Shown here: piece by piece, positions 9,160 to 16,137 of the stretch
Layout: the number at the start of each line of letters is the position of its first letter
How positions within the stretch are numbered: the stretch's first letter is position 1
Assembly: GCA_031276195.1 (NCBI GenBank)
Contig: JAISNN010000030.1
Span: 1-33,046 of the forward strand
DNA from: Clostridiales bacterium
GTDB lineage: Bacteria > Bacillota > Clostridia > Christensenellales > JAISNN01
Length of the DNA stretch: 33,046 bases
Direction: 5' to 3'
Position numbers and translations under genes: made by a program
The notes under the pieces: generated by a model
The model's database searches: none
What the model was told of the DNA's origin: nothing
What the model saw: the letters and a program-made list of their open reading frames with translations, nothing else

Positions 9160-9187
9160 ATTTTATGTTTTGTTATACGTAAGTAAA
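9160..9187 (-). promoter_or_regulatory. Possible promoter of the zinc-ribbon gene
   Basis: Minus strand: TTTACT (9182-9187), a 16-base spacer, TAAAAT (9160-9165), about 48 bases before the ATG. Both boxes are imperfect. The wider spacer (9113-9417) also holds a hairpin at about 9217-9233 (ATCGAAA/TTTCGAT) and a 26-bp direct duplication of TCTTTATCTAAG-NN-TAAATTAT at 9239-9286. Confidence 0.35.
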
Positions 9188-9281
9188 CCTTTAATATGTA
9201 TTGCAACGACAAATTATCGAAAGTTTTTCGATAGTATGTCTTTATCTAAGAGTAAATTATAGATCTTTATCTAAGCGGTAA

Positions 9282-9346
9282 ATTATTAAAAGGTTTTGAA
9301 AGGGAACGCGATGGGAAAACTTTTTTCAAAAAGTTTCCCCTCGCAT
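9282..9346 (-). repeat. 65-bp hairpin element, copy 1 (downstream of fba)
   Basis: Read on the minus strand it has the family layout: ATGCGAGGGG, the arm AAACTTTTTGAAAAAAGTTTT, then CGCGTTCCCTTTCAAAACCTTTTAATAA-like tail (9282-9310). It lies 72 bases past the fba stop and is oriented with fba transcription. No T run follows the hairpin. Confidence 0.7.
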
Positions 9347-9417
9347 ATGTTCCGCGCCCCGAGAGTTGGACGGAGGAACAATATCTTAAATTCAAAATTC
9401 AAAATCCCCGAAAACTC

Positions 9418-10347
9418 TTACGCTTTATTATTGCAGCCGAGAACGTTGACGAGTTTATGTCTTACGACTTCGGTGATTGCGGCTCTCGCGGGGGTGAGAT
9501 ATTGGCGCGGATCGAAGTGCGACGGGTTGTCGTGCATATGTTTTCTGATGCTTGCGGTAAAGGCGAGTCTGAGGTCGCTGTCGATATTGATTTTGCAGAC
9601 CGCCATAGACGCGGCTTGGCGGAGCATTTCTTCGGGTACGCCTTTCGCGCCGTCCATCATGCCGCCGTTTTCGTTGACGATGCGTACATATTTTTCGGGA
9701 ACGCTGGACGCGCCGTGGAGGACGATCGGGAAATTCGGCAAGCGTTTTCCGACTTCTTCCAATATATCGAAGCGGAGTTTCGCCTCGCCTTTAAACTTGA
9801 ACGCGCCGTGGCTGGTTCCGATTGCGATCGCGAGGCTGTCCACGCCCGTTTTTTCGACGAATTCCTGAACCTGACCGGGATCGGTGTATGCCGAATCCTT
9901 TTCGGAAACGTTGACCGCGTCTTCGATTCCCGCGAGTCTGCCGAGTTCGGCTTCGACGACGACGCCTCTGTCGTGGGCGTATTCGACGACTTTCTTGGTC
10001 AGTTTGATATTTTCTTCGAAAGCGTGGTGCGACGCGTCGATCATAACCGACGTGAAACCGCCGTCGATAGAATCCTTGCAAAGTTCAAAACTGTCGCCGT
10101 GATCGAGATGCAGACAGATCGGAAGGCCGCTGTCTTCGACCGCCGCTTCGACGAGTTTTCTGAGGTAGATCGGGTTCGCGTACTTGCGCGCGCCCGACGA
10201 CGCTTGAAGAATGAGAGGCGCTTTTTCGATTTTTGCCGCGTCGACGATCCCTTGAATGATCTCCATATTGTTGACGTTGAACGCGCCGATCGCATAGCCT
10301 CCCGCGTAGGCTTTTTTGAACATTTCCGTGCTTGTTACCAATGGCAT
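9418..10347 (-). CDS. fba: Class II fructose-1,6-bisphosphate aldolase
   Basis: This zinc-dependent aldolase cleaves fructose-1,6-bisphosphate into dihydroxyacetone phosphate and glyceraldehyde-3-phosphate, a central glycolysis/gluconeogenesis step. The 309-residue length is typical. Visible features: GAFNVNN near the N-terminus; CLHLDHGD with Asp82 and zinc-ligand His83; VEAELGRLAG with Glu134; GTSHG with His180; VLHGASSVP with His211; and the phosphate-binding INIDSDLR near 254. GGAGG precedes the ATG by about 10 bases. It is a single-gene unit with a long leader (about 245 bases) from a predicted promoter at 10602-10630; the leader contains a 45-bp tandem repeat. A related GatY/KbaY aldolase is less likely because the full FBA motif set is present. 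Confidence 0.96.
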   Translation of the reverse strand: MPLVTSTEMFKKAYAGGYAIGAFNVNNMEIIQGIVDAAKIEKAPLILQASSGARKYANPIYLRKLVEAAVEDSGLPICLHLDHGDSFELCKDSIDGGFTSVMIDASHHAFEENIKLTKKVVEYAHDRGVVVEAELGRLAGIEDAVNVSEKDSAYTDPGQVQEFVEKTGVDSLAIAIGTSHGAFKFKGEAKLRFDILEEVGKRLPNFPIVLHGASSVPEKYVRIVNENGGMMDGAKGVPEEMLRQAASMAVCKINIDSDLRLAFTASIRKHMHDNPSHFDPRQYLTPARAAITEVVRHKLVNVLGCNNKA

Positions 10348-10476
10348 TTTTATAATCCTCCATAAAATTAACGGTTTTTTTGCAGGTTTCCCGTTTGAAA
10401 GTCTAAAAAACTTTCGGAATTTCTTAGATTAAGTCCGCATTTAAATAATTAAAACATCTTTGAGTTGTTAAATTAA

Positions 10477-10583
10477 GACAAATTCTTATCTTAAAACAAT
10501 TAAAGATAGGTCGATTATTATGACAAACTCTTATCTTGAAACGATTAAGGATATATCGATTGTTACGATAAATTCTTATCTTA
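10477..10583. repeat. 45-bp tandem repeat in the fba leader (2.4 copies)
   Basis: Units start at 10477, 10522 and 10567 (period 45) and share GACAAA(T/C)TCTTATCTT, a GATTAA core and TCGATT. The array lies inside the predicted 5' untranslated region of fba. A 72-residue minus-strand reading frame through it only echoes the repeat (FKIRxCxNN twice) and is not called. The rest of 10348-11059 holds the two promoters listed separately and a small GCGGTTCAGACCGC hairpin at about 10722-10735. Confidence 0.7.
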
Positions 10584-10601
10584 GGATTCCTGCCGATAGT
10601 T

Positions 10602-10630
10602 ATTATATACCGATTCGGCGAAAAAGGCAA
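10602..10630 (-). promoter_or_regulatory. Predicted sigma-A promoter of fba
   Basis: Minus strand: TTGCCT (10625-10630), a 17-base spacer, TATAAT (10602-10607). Transcription would start near 10595, giving a leader of about 245 bases that includes the 45-bp repeats. Confidence 0.6.
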
Positions 10631-10892
10631 ACGGAATTGCATAAAAATATAATTTTGTCCGAATATTGCCGTCTTTTTTGTTTAAAAGCCGCATGAAAGT
10701 AAAAAAATGTTCAAAGTATATGCGGTTCAGACCGCTTAGAACGCAATAAAACATCAACAAAAGTTAAAGATGCGGAGGATTTAACTCGTCCGGCGCACAA
10801 GAAAACATTAAAAAATATTTGGAACGCGGACGGTTCGGGCGGTTTGAGGTACAAGAAAATTGGAATTTCGGATATTTTTTTTAAAAAACCTA

Positions 10893-10920
10893 TTGACTTT
10901 TATTTTTATTGTGCTATAAT
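10893..10920 (+). promoter_or_regulatory. Strong sigma-A promoter of the Pro/Tyr-rich membrane protein gene
   Basis: TTGACT (10893-10898), a 16-base spacer, TATAAT (10915-10920) with an extended -10 (TGC directly before it). The ATG follows about 130 bases after the expected start site. Confidence 0.75.
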
Positions 10921-11059
10921 GGTTATGTTGATAATGAGTAATTCTCTTTACTTATTTGATCGGATTTAATTTTGCGGACGCTTTTAAGGCGCGTTTTATG
11001 TATACGGAATTTTTGCCGTTCGCCGCGAAGCATTGCGAAACATTTTTTTCGGAGGAATT

Positions 11060-11812
11060 ATGGACAATTCTAATCCAGTTTATAACCGGGCGTACGGGGA
11101 TATCAACGCGCCCGATTACAGGGGGCAAATCGTTACCATAAACGGTTATACCCGCTCGACGGGCGCGGGTTGCTCTCCCGCCGCGCCATACGGCTATCCG
11201 TATCCGGGTATGCCGCCGGCGCGTCCCTCTTACGGCTATCCTTACTATCCCTACGGATATCCTCCCTACGGAGCATATCCGCCCCCCCCTCCCGGATATT
11301 ACTATCCGAGGCCGCCCTACCCCCCCTATCCCTATCCCTATCCTTATATCCCGATCGGTCATAGACCGGGTTGTCCCGCGGCGCAAAAAGACGCGTTTTT
11401 GGATCAACCGTCGGAAGGAGAGTCCGAAGCGGCGGAGGTTTTGGAGGAGGCGGCTCCCGTCTATTATGAAGAACCCGCCAAAAAAAGAAAGTCGGGCGGA
11501 GTTTTCGCGGCGATTTTCGAGGCGTTGTTTGTCGTCATAGTGTTCGGCGGCGTTTCTTCGCTGTTGTATTTTATGGACGCGATTTGGTACGGCTACGCGA
11601 TTGTCGCGGGAGCGGCGATTTTGATATTCATATCCTATTCGGATCGCAGTAAATTTTTCCGTTTTCTTTCGTGGCTTATCGCGCTCGCGCTTTGTTTCGC
11701 GGCGTTGTATATAGCGAGACCGGATTTAAACGTACCCGTTCTCGACAGCATAATCGCTTCGCTGAACGAGATTTTGTCGGTTTTGGGCTTGGATTTTGTG
11801 ATACAGATTTAA
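11060..11812 (+). CDS. Pro/Tyr/Gly-rich N-terminus, multi-pass membrane protein
   Basis: 250 residues from the ATG at 11060, which has GGAGG four bases upstream; an in-frame TTG at 11033 lacks such a site. Residues about 40-105 are a low-complexity Pro-Tyr-Gly tract (PYGYPPYGAYPPPPPGYYY-type), followed by an acidic linker (EGESEAAEVLEEAA). The C-terminal half has three hydrophobic segments (VFAAIFEALFVVIVFGGV, AIVAGAAILIFIS, FLSWLIALALCFAALYIA). The layout, a disordered cytosolic P/Y-rich tail joined to membrane helices, recurs in Firmicutes proteins of unknown role. It has its own strong promoter and no operon partner upstream. I do not recognise a specific family. Confidence 0.85.
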   Translation: MDNSNPVYNRAYGDINAPDYRGQIVTINGYTRSTGAGCSPAAPYGYPYPGMPPARPSYGYPYYPYGYPPYGAYPPPPPGYYYPRPPYPPYPYPYPYIPIGHRPGCPAAQKDAFLDQPSEGESEAAEVLEEAAPVYYEEPAKKRKSGGVFAAIFEALFVVIVFGGVSSLLYFMDAIWYGYAIVAGAAILIFISYSDRSKFFRFLSWLIALALCFAALYIARPDLNVPVLDSIIASLNEILSVLGLDFVIQI

Positions 11813-11896
11813 GAATCCGTATAGATTAAACTAAACGGAGGCTAAGAATCCGTGTTTAATTTGATTTCGTTTGATATCGGATTTTAATTAAACGTA

Positions 11897-11926
11897 CATT
11901 TGATTTAAAAGTTTAACCGTATATTA
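11897..11926. repeat. Dispersed repeat copy A (TTTGATTYAAAAGTTTAACC)
   Basis: TTTGATTTAAAAGTTTAACC and its flanks (AAACG before, ATATTA after) closely match 27257-27287 in the phosphoglucomutase leader. The spacer 11813-12061 otherwise shows AT-rich sequence and no clear promoter. Confidence 0.55.
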
Positions 11927-12061
11927 CCGGATTGACGGTTCACGGGAGATAACGGCATCGGCAAACGCATATTTTGCCGCTTGTATGAAAGATCGGAATT
12001 AATTTATTTCAAAGCGTCGCGGGGCAAAAAAATATAGAGTAAATGATCGGAGGGATTTTTT

Positions 12062-12316
12062 ATGGATAAAATTTGGTTTGCGATAACGGGTTTGTTCGCT
12101 AATTTGGACGGACTCGGCATCACCGGCGAAATTATAAAGGTCGGGGGGATAATCGTCGGTTTGGCGTTATATTTGTTGCCGACTTTCATCGCCTTGAAAA
12201 CGGGCGGACCGAACAAAAAATTGGCGATTATAATCGACGTTTTGTTGGGCTGGACGGGTTTGGGCTGGATTGCCGCGTTTGTCTTCGCGGTTCTGAAAAA
12301 ACCCTTGGGAAAGTAA
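12062..12316 (+). CDS. Superinfection-immunity-like small membrane protein
   Basis: An 84-residue protein with two hydrophobic helices, the first about residues 25-45 (VGGIIVGLALYLLPTFIAL) and the second about 60-78. They are joined by GGPNKKLAIIIDVLLGWTGLGW. The pattern LYxLPTxIAL...NKxxIxxxxxLLGWTxxGW is that of the Imm_superinfect family, named after the T4 phage Imm protein; most chromosomal members are uncharacterised. GGAGGG is about 7 bases before the ATG. It sits 245 bases after the P/Y-rich membrane protein and ends at a perfect palindrome with a T run. No phage genes surround it, so a defence role is only a family-name inference; it may be a generic membrane protein. Confidence 0.8.
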   Translation: MDKIWFAITGLFANLDGLGITGEIIKVGGIIVGLALYLLPTFIALKTGGPNKKLAIIIDVLLGWTGLGWIAAFVFAVLKKPLGK

Positions 12317-12473
12317 CGGAAAAAACTTGATCCGCCGATAATAAAGACTAAAAAATTATTACAAACAACGGGATAGTATTGCTTTTTACGCGTAAATTCG
12401 TTTTAAAAAAATAATTTATCGTGATACTATGCGTAAATTTGGCAGTTTTTAAAGTGAACCGCTATGAATGTAA

Positions 12474-12525
12474 ATGCGGACTAAAAACTTTTTTAAAAAA
12501 GTTTTTAGTCCGCATATTTTTTTTG
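12474..12525 (+). terminator. Perfect 42-base palindrome with T run
   Basis: 12474-12515 is exactly self-complementary (21+21), starting ATGCGGACTAAAAAC and ending GTTTTTAGTCCGCAT, followed by ATTTTTTTTT. It terminates plus-strand transcription from the small membrane gene; on the minus strand no T run follows. Confidence 0.85.
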
Positions 12526-12576
12526 ATGTAAACCGCGTTTATTCAAAGTTTTCTTAAAAACGGACGGAGCGGAAGT

Positions 12577-12858
12577 TCAATCTTTGTTTGTTATGTCTTT
12601 TATAATCTGCCAAATGTGCATAATTTGCGCTTGCGAAAGGTCGGAAACTTCTATATATTTTCTGTCGTCAAGTCCCAAAAGAACGTCCGTACTCACGCCG
12701 AGATATTTAGCGATCCGCATGAGCATATCGACCGAAGGCTGAACGTTCGCGTTTTCCCAATTTGAAACGCATTGTTTGGTTACGTCTAATTTTTCGGCGA
12801 ATTGAACCTGACTTAGATTTATTGCCAAACGAAATTTCTTTATATTTTCACTGAGCAT
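12577..12858 (-). CDS. XRE-family helix-turn-helix regulator
   Basis: 93 residues from the ATG at 12856-12858, chosen because GAGG lies 9 bases upstream; longer readings up to 12951 lack a ribosome site and add an unrelated Lys/Arg-rich stretch. Residues about 5-62 form an HTH_3 domain: IKKFRLAINLSQVQFAEKL, DVTKQCVSNWENANVQPS, DMLMRIAKYLGVSTDVLLG. The 30-residue tail (DLSQAQIMHIWQIIKDI) may dimerise. It is divergent from the lipoprotein gene at 13242, and the 5' ends share a 380-bp control region, so it may regulate that gene or itself. No phage or TA partner is adjacent. Confidence 0.9.
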   Translation of the reverse strand: MLSENIKKFRLAINLSQVQFAEKLDVTKQCVSNWENANVQPSVDMLMRIAKYLGVSTDVLLGLDDRKYIEVSDLSQAQIMHIWQIIKDITNKD

Positions 12859-12979
12859 TTTTGCTTTCCTCATAAACCGAATATAATAGGCTTTTTTCCG
12901 ACCGCAGCCGCGAGGGTGCGGATTTTTTTTGAAATAAGCCCGTTGAGTCAATTTTACGTATACATTATAAACAAAACTA

Positions 12980-13008
12980 TTGACAATATAAAAATACTAT
13001 GGTACACT
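12980..13008 (+). promoter_or_regulatory. Promoter of the repeat-domain lipoprotein gene
   Basis: TTGACA (12980-12985), a 17-base spacer, TACACT (13003-13008) with extended -10 TGG. The leader would be about 225 bases. A TATAAT read on the minus strand (12964-12969) lies 10 bases away, so the divergent regulator may start from overlapping DNA. Confidence 0.65.
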
Positions 13009-13106
13009 AATAATGGACCAATAAATTTACGAACCGGTAACGGCGTTTTATGATTCGTCCGCGAAACGGGCTGTCGTTTGCCTAAAAAACGGCAAATTCA
13101 AAAAAA

Positions 13107-13133
13107 AGGAGGATTTACGTGCGATCAAGGTAA
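13107..13133 (+). other. Possible four-codon leader peptide
   Basis: AAAGGAGGA (13107-13115 region) is followed by GTG CGA TCA AGG TAA (13119-13133). It is a strong ribosome site in front of a Met-Arg-Ser-Arg reading frame in the lipoprotein leader. It may be a stray site or a short upstream reading frame. The lipoprotein has its own AAGGAG. Confidence 0.25.
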
Positions 13134-13241
13134 CTTTTATTTTTTTTAACATCTCTGCCGTGTGATTTTTAACAACATTTGAGACGGTCGTCGTCTAAAA
13201 AAACGATAAGGTATTAAAAAATATATAAGGAGTTTAAAAAA

Positions 13242-15299
13242 ATGAAAAACAATCGCATTATGTTCTCGCTTCTTTGCTTGATCGTTATTACGGCGGTCTT
13301 TTTGGGCGGCTGTCAGCCTAAGGGAAAAGACGATAGTATTTCCGCCGCGGCGGCGTTGAAAGCCGAACCCGTCGCCGCATCCTCTTCACCGTTATCTCCA
13401 AAAGTTATAGCGTCTAAAACGGAGGACGGAAAAAATTATTATTTAATCGACGCGGGCTATATAAAAAATATGCTTGTTTCCACGTTGTTCGATCCTCTGC
13501 ACTATCCCGGTATGGGCGTCTTAACCTTATCGCGTACAGACATCACGGAAAGGACCGTTGCCGAATCTTTGACCAAGGGCGTTTCCGAAAGCGTTACGGT
13601 ATCCGATTCTGAAAGCGAAACCAAAAGTCTTGAAGCCGGTTACAGAAAAGAGTTTCCCGTCGGAGACTTTTCGGCGAAGATTTCAATCAGTCGTACGTTT
13701 TCTGATGAGAAATCCAAAACGATCGGGAAATCCACCGAAACTTCGGTTTCCAAGGTGCAATCTTACGCCAAACAGGAGACGCTTTCTTTTGAATTAGGAC
13801 GCGGCGATCCCGCCGGCTGGTATCGTTATGTTCTTTACGCGGTCAGCGACGTATATTTTATAATCACGACAAGCCCTGACAGGCAAATTCTTCTCGGATG
13901 GGAAACGGTGGTTTGCGCGCGGGACGACAGTTATTTGCCTCATTTGGAATATTCTTCGACCGGAAAATTTGACAACTCGCCCGAAAGCGGAAAAATAAAT
14001 TTTCCCGACGATTTTTACAAAAAGCTTGATCCGATCTCCGCTCCCGCGGCAAGCGATGCGGAAATCATAACGACGAGTTTTAGCGCGTACGTATGGTGTG
14101 AAAACTCTAACGTAGGGCTCGCCACATTTTCGGTTACGGGCATAAAGGTCAAATACGGCGGAGCATACTATGTTTACGGCAACGCGTATTACAGAGGGAA
14201 CTTGGGAGGTTCCCGATACAACGACGTGGATCAGCTATACCTCAAAAACTCAAACCGCAAAATTTTGATGGGAGGAACCCTTCACTGGTGGGGAACGGTT
14301 GACGAATCAGCCGAAGCGGGAACGGCGGTATGGAATAAATTCGACGGATTTAACAAAAACGAAGCGTGTTATATACCGGACGATACGGACGAAGACTTTG
14401 CCGCCAACGAGGAAACATCTATGTCGTTTACGGATATTTGCGTCGAACTTGTCGAAACCGTTCCGTCGTTCTCCAACGCTCCCGAAATTGTCGAAACTGC
14501 TTTTACCGCCGATATCTACTGCGAAAGCGCTTTCCGCGGGAAACTGAATTTCAGCGTTATAGGAATAAAGGCGAAGTATAACGGTAATTATTATGTTATG
14601 GGCAACGCTTTTCATACCGGAAACCCCGGGAGTTCGCGCTTTAACGACGTCGCGGAGGTTCATCTAAAAAACAGTTCGCGCAATATTCTGTTCGGCGGAA
14701 CTATGCTTTGGCATGGGTCGAGAGGCGACTTCGACGAATCCGGAATCGCCGGATTTAATAAAGACGGCGGTTGGGATTCCCCAAATATCTCATATATGGT
14801 GGAAAATCCGACCAAAGATTTCACGGGTGACGAATCAACGAAAATATCAATTACGGGAATTTGCGTTCGGTTGGGCGCGACGGACGCCGACGCCGCCGCG
14901 GTTCCCGAAATAGCAACCTCGTCGTTCACCGCGTCTCTTTACTGCGAATCAAGTTTCTCGGGGAGCGCAAACTTCTCCGTTATCGGAATTAAGGTGAAGT
15001 ACGGAACGACGGACTATATCTACGGCAACGCCTTTTTCAGCGATGTTCCCGGCGGAAAGAGATTCAACGATGTGAGTAGGTTTTCTTTGCGAAACACGGG
15101 CAAACTCATTCTTTTGGGCGGCACTCTTCATTGGTACGGTTCTTATAACGATACGGAGGAAAGCGCGGTGGTAGGATTCGTCAAAGGCGGCGGTTCGCCG
15201 TCGGCAGAGACCGTGTATATAGCGGAAAACGCGACCAGAGATTTCGCCGCGGAAGAGAGATATCAAATTTCGATAACGGGAATTCTTGTGCAAGCGTAA
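13242..15299 (+). CDS. Lipoprotein with three copies of an unrecognised ~140-residue domain
   Basis: 685 residues. Signal peptide with lipobox LGGC puts the lipidated cysteine at residue 24, so the protein is exported and membrane-tethered. Residues about 97-176 are very rich in Ser/Thr with alternating polar/hydrophobic pattern (GVSESVTVSDSESET, ISISRTFSDEKSKT), followed by a Trp/Tyr-rich region. This resembles the strand-rich segments of aerolysin/ETX-type pore formers, but only in composition. Three C-terminal repeats start near 273, 414 and 554. Each contains NFSVIGIKxKY, GNAFxxGxPGxxRFNDV, LxNSxRxILxGGTLxWxG and a closing ISITGICV. Repeats of this size suggest beta-sandwich binding modules. 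AAGGAG precedes the ATG by 10 bases. Function unknown; the divergent XRE gene is the only close neighbour. Confidence 0.88.
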   Translation: MKNNRIMFSLLCLIVITAVFLGGCQPKGKDDSISAAAALKAEPVAASSSPLSPKVIASKTEDGKNYYLIDAGYIKNMLVSTLFDPLHYPGMGVLTLSRTDITERTVAESLTKGVSESVTVSDSESETKSLEAGYRKEFPVGDFSAKISISRTFSDEKSKTIGKSTETSVSKVQSYAKQETLSFELGRGDPAGWYRYVLYAVSDVYFIITTSPDRQILLGWETVVCARDDSYLPHLEYSSTGKFDNSPESGKINFPDDFYKKLDPISAPAASDAEIITTSFSAYVWCENSNVGLATFSVTGIKVKYGGAYYVYGNAYYRGNLGGSRYNDVDQLYLKNSNRKILMGGTLHWWGTVDESAEAGTAVWNKFDGFNKNEACYIPDDTDEDFAANEETSMSFTDICVELVETVPSFSNAPEIVETAFTADIYCESAFRGKLNFSVIGIKAKYNGNYYVMGNAFHTGNPGSSRFNDVAEVHLKNSSRNILFGGTMLWHGSRGDFDESGIAGFNKDGGWDSPNISYMVENPTKDFTGDESTKISITGICVRLGATDADAAAVPEIATSSFTASLYCESSFSGSANFSVIGIKVKYGTTDYIYGNAFFSDVPGGKRFNDVSRFSLRNTGKLILLGGTLHWYGSYNDTEESAVVGFVKGGGSPSAETVYIAENATRDFAAEERYQISITGILVQA

Positions 15300-15395
15300 A
15301 AGTTTTTCCGCGGCAAAAACCGCTTTTAAGAAGCCTTGCATAAATATTTTTTTATACGCTTGCCGCGTAAAATTTTAATTATGCTTAAAAATCGT

Positions 15396-15424
15396 TTGAC
15401 AAATTAGTTTATATGTTTTATAAT
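15396..15424 (+). promoter_or_regulatory. Consensus sigma-A promoter of the ylxM-ffh region
   Basis: TTGACA (15396-15401), exactly 17 bases, TATAAT (15419-15424): a perfect match to consensus. The -10 overlaps the left arm of a terminator hairpin (15423-15452), so the start site (about 15431) falls inside that arm. Distance to the ylxM ATG is about 260 bases, filled by a 43-bp tandem repeat. Confidence 0.75.
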
Positions 15425-15458
15425 ACTGTAAAGGTTATCGCCTTTACAGTATTTTTTT
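15423..15458 (+). terminator. Terminator overlapping the downstream promoter
   Basis: ATACTGTAAAGG (15423-15434), loop TTATCG, CCTTTACAGTAT (15441-15452), then Ts to 15458. Transcripts coming from the lipoprotein gene contain both arms and should stop here; transcripts begun at the overlapping promoter would lack most of the left arm. Confidence 0.75.
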
Positions 15459-15460
15459 AA

Positions 15461-15660
15461 GCGTTTTAGTTGTGATTATTCACGTATAATAGGCGTTATT
15501 TAGACGTTTTTATTATGATTATTCACGTATAATAGGCGTTATTTAGGCGTTTTTATTATGATTATCCGCGTATATACGGAGTTATTTAGAGGTTTTAGTT
15601 ATGATTATTCGCGGACATACGGCATTATTTTAACGTTTTATTATAGCGATTTATAGATAT
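15461..15660 (+). repeat. 43-bp tandem repeat upstream of ylxM (about 4.5 copies)
   Basis: Units begin near 15461, 15504, 15547, 15590 and 15633 (period 43). The unit is GCGTTTTTATTATGATTATT followed by CACGTATAATAGGCGTTATTTAG, diverging toward the gene. Each early unit carries a TATAAT, but without a matching -35. It lies in the predicted ylxM leader and explains the rest of the gene-free stretch 15300-15689. Confidence 0.8.
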
Positions 15661-15689
15661 TTTGCCGCGGATAGGGCGATCGGAGAGTT

Positions 15690-15989
15690 ATGGCTTACGA
15701 AAAAAATTTGGAAATAGGCGCGTTGAACGAACTTTACGGCGGACTTTTGACCGCCAGGCAAAGGGAATTTATAAGGTTGTATTACGATTGCGACGTGTCG
15801 TTACGCGAGATGGGGGAGATGAGCGGAATTTCTCCGCAAGCCGTCCGCGACGCGATAAGGCGCGGAGAGAGGGAACTTTTCCGCATAGAAACCGCGCTGA
15901 AATTCGATGAAAAACGCGCGGAAATCTCAAAAATTTTGGCGAAATACGGCGGCGAAATAAAAAAAGAGATAGAGGAAATTCTTTATTAA
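15690..15989 (+). CDS. ylxM: YlxM-family DNA-binding protein (UPF0122)
   Basis: 99 residues, all helical in pattern, with a sigma-70 region 4-like helix-turn-helix (LTARQREFIRLYYDCDVSLREMGE then GISPQAVRDAIRRGE). YlxM/p13 proteins are encoded directly before ffh in Gram-positive bacteria and have been linked to signal-recognition-particle function in streptococci. CGGAGAG lies a few bases before the ATG. ffh follows after 148 bases, with a 65-bp hairpin element between them. Position and motif make the call firm; the molecular role in this organism is inferred from relatives. Confidence 0.9.
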   Translation: MAYEKNLEIGALNELYGGLLTARQREFIRLYYDCDVSLREMGEMSGISPQAVRDAIRRGERELFRIETALKFDEKRAEISKILAKYGGEIKKEIEEILY

Positions 15990-16008
15990 AAAGGATTTTA
16001 TTGAAAGA

Positions 16009-16070
16009 ATGCGTGGGAAAACTTTTTGAAAAAAGTATTTTTCACGTACCCTTTTTCAAAAACTTAAAGG
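16009..16070 (+). repeat. 65-bp hairpin element, copy 2 (between ylxM and ffh)
   Basis: ATGCGTGGGAAAACTTTTTG, then AAAAAAGT, a decayed right arm TTTTTCACG, then the tail ACCCTTTTTCAAAAACTTAA. Same order and orientation as the other copies, 20 bases after the ylxM stop. The arms are imperfect here, so it may allow read-through into ffh. Confidence 0.65.
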
Positions 16071-16137
16071 TTTAAACACAAAAAACGGACGGAAAAGCGT
16101 TCGTTCCCGAATACCCGAAAAAAGGAGGAATCCTAAA

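Noticed and set aside
9457-10365. 302-residue plus-strand reading frame
   Set aside because: Antisense shadow of the fructose-bisphosphate aldolase gene.
10424-10642. 72-residue minus-strand reading frame
   Set aside because: Peptide repetition mirrors the 45-bp DNA repeat; no ribosome site.
12062-12316. Prophage remnant suggested by the superinfection-immunity-like gene and the XRE regulator
   Set aside because: No integrase, structural or lysis genes, no attachment-site duplication seen; both families are common on chromosomes.
15461-15660. Possible CRISPR array or promoter array
   Set aside because: The 43-bp unit is repeated end to end without spacers, and the TATAAT words lack paired -35 boxes.
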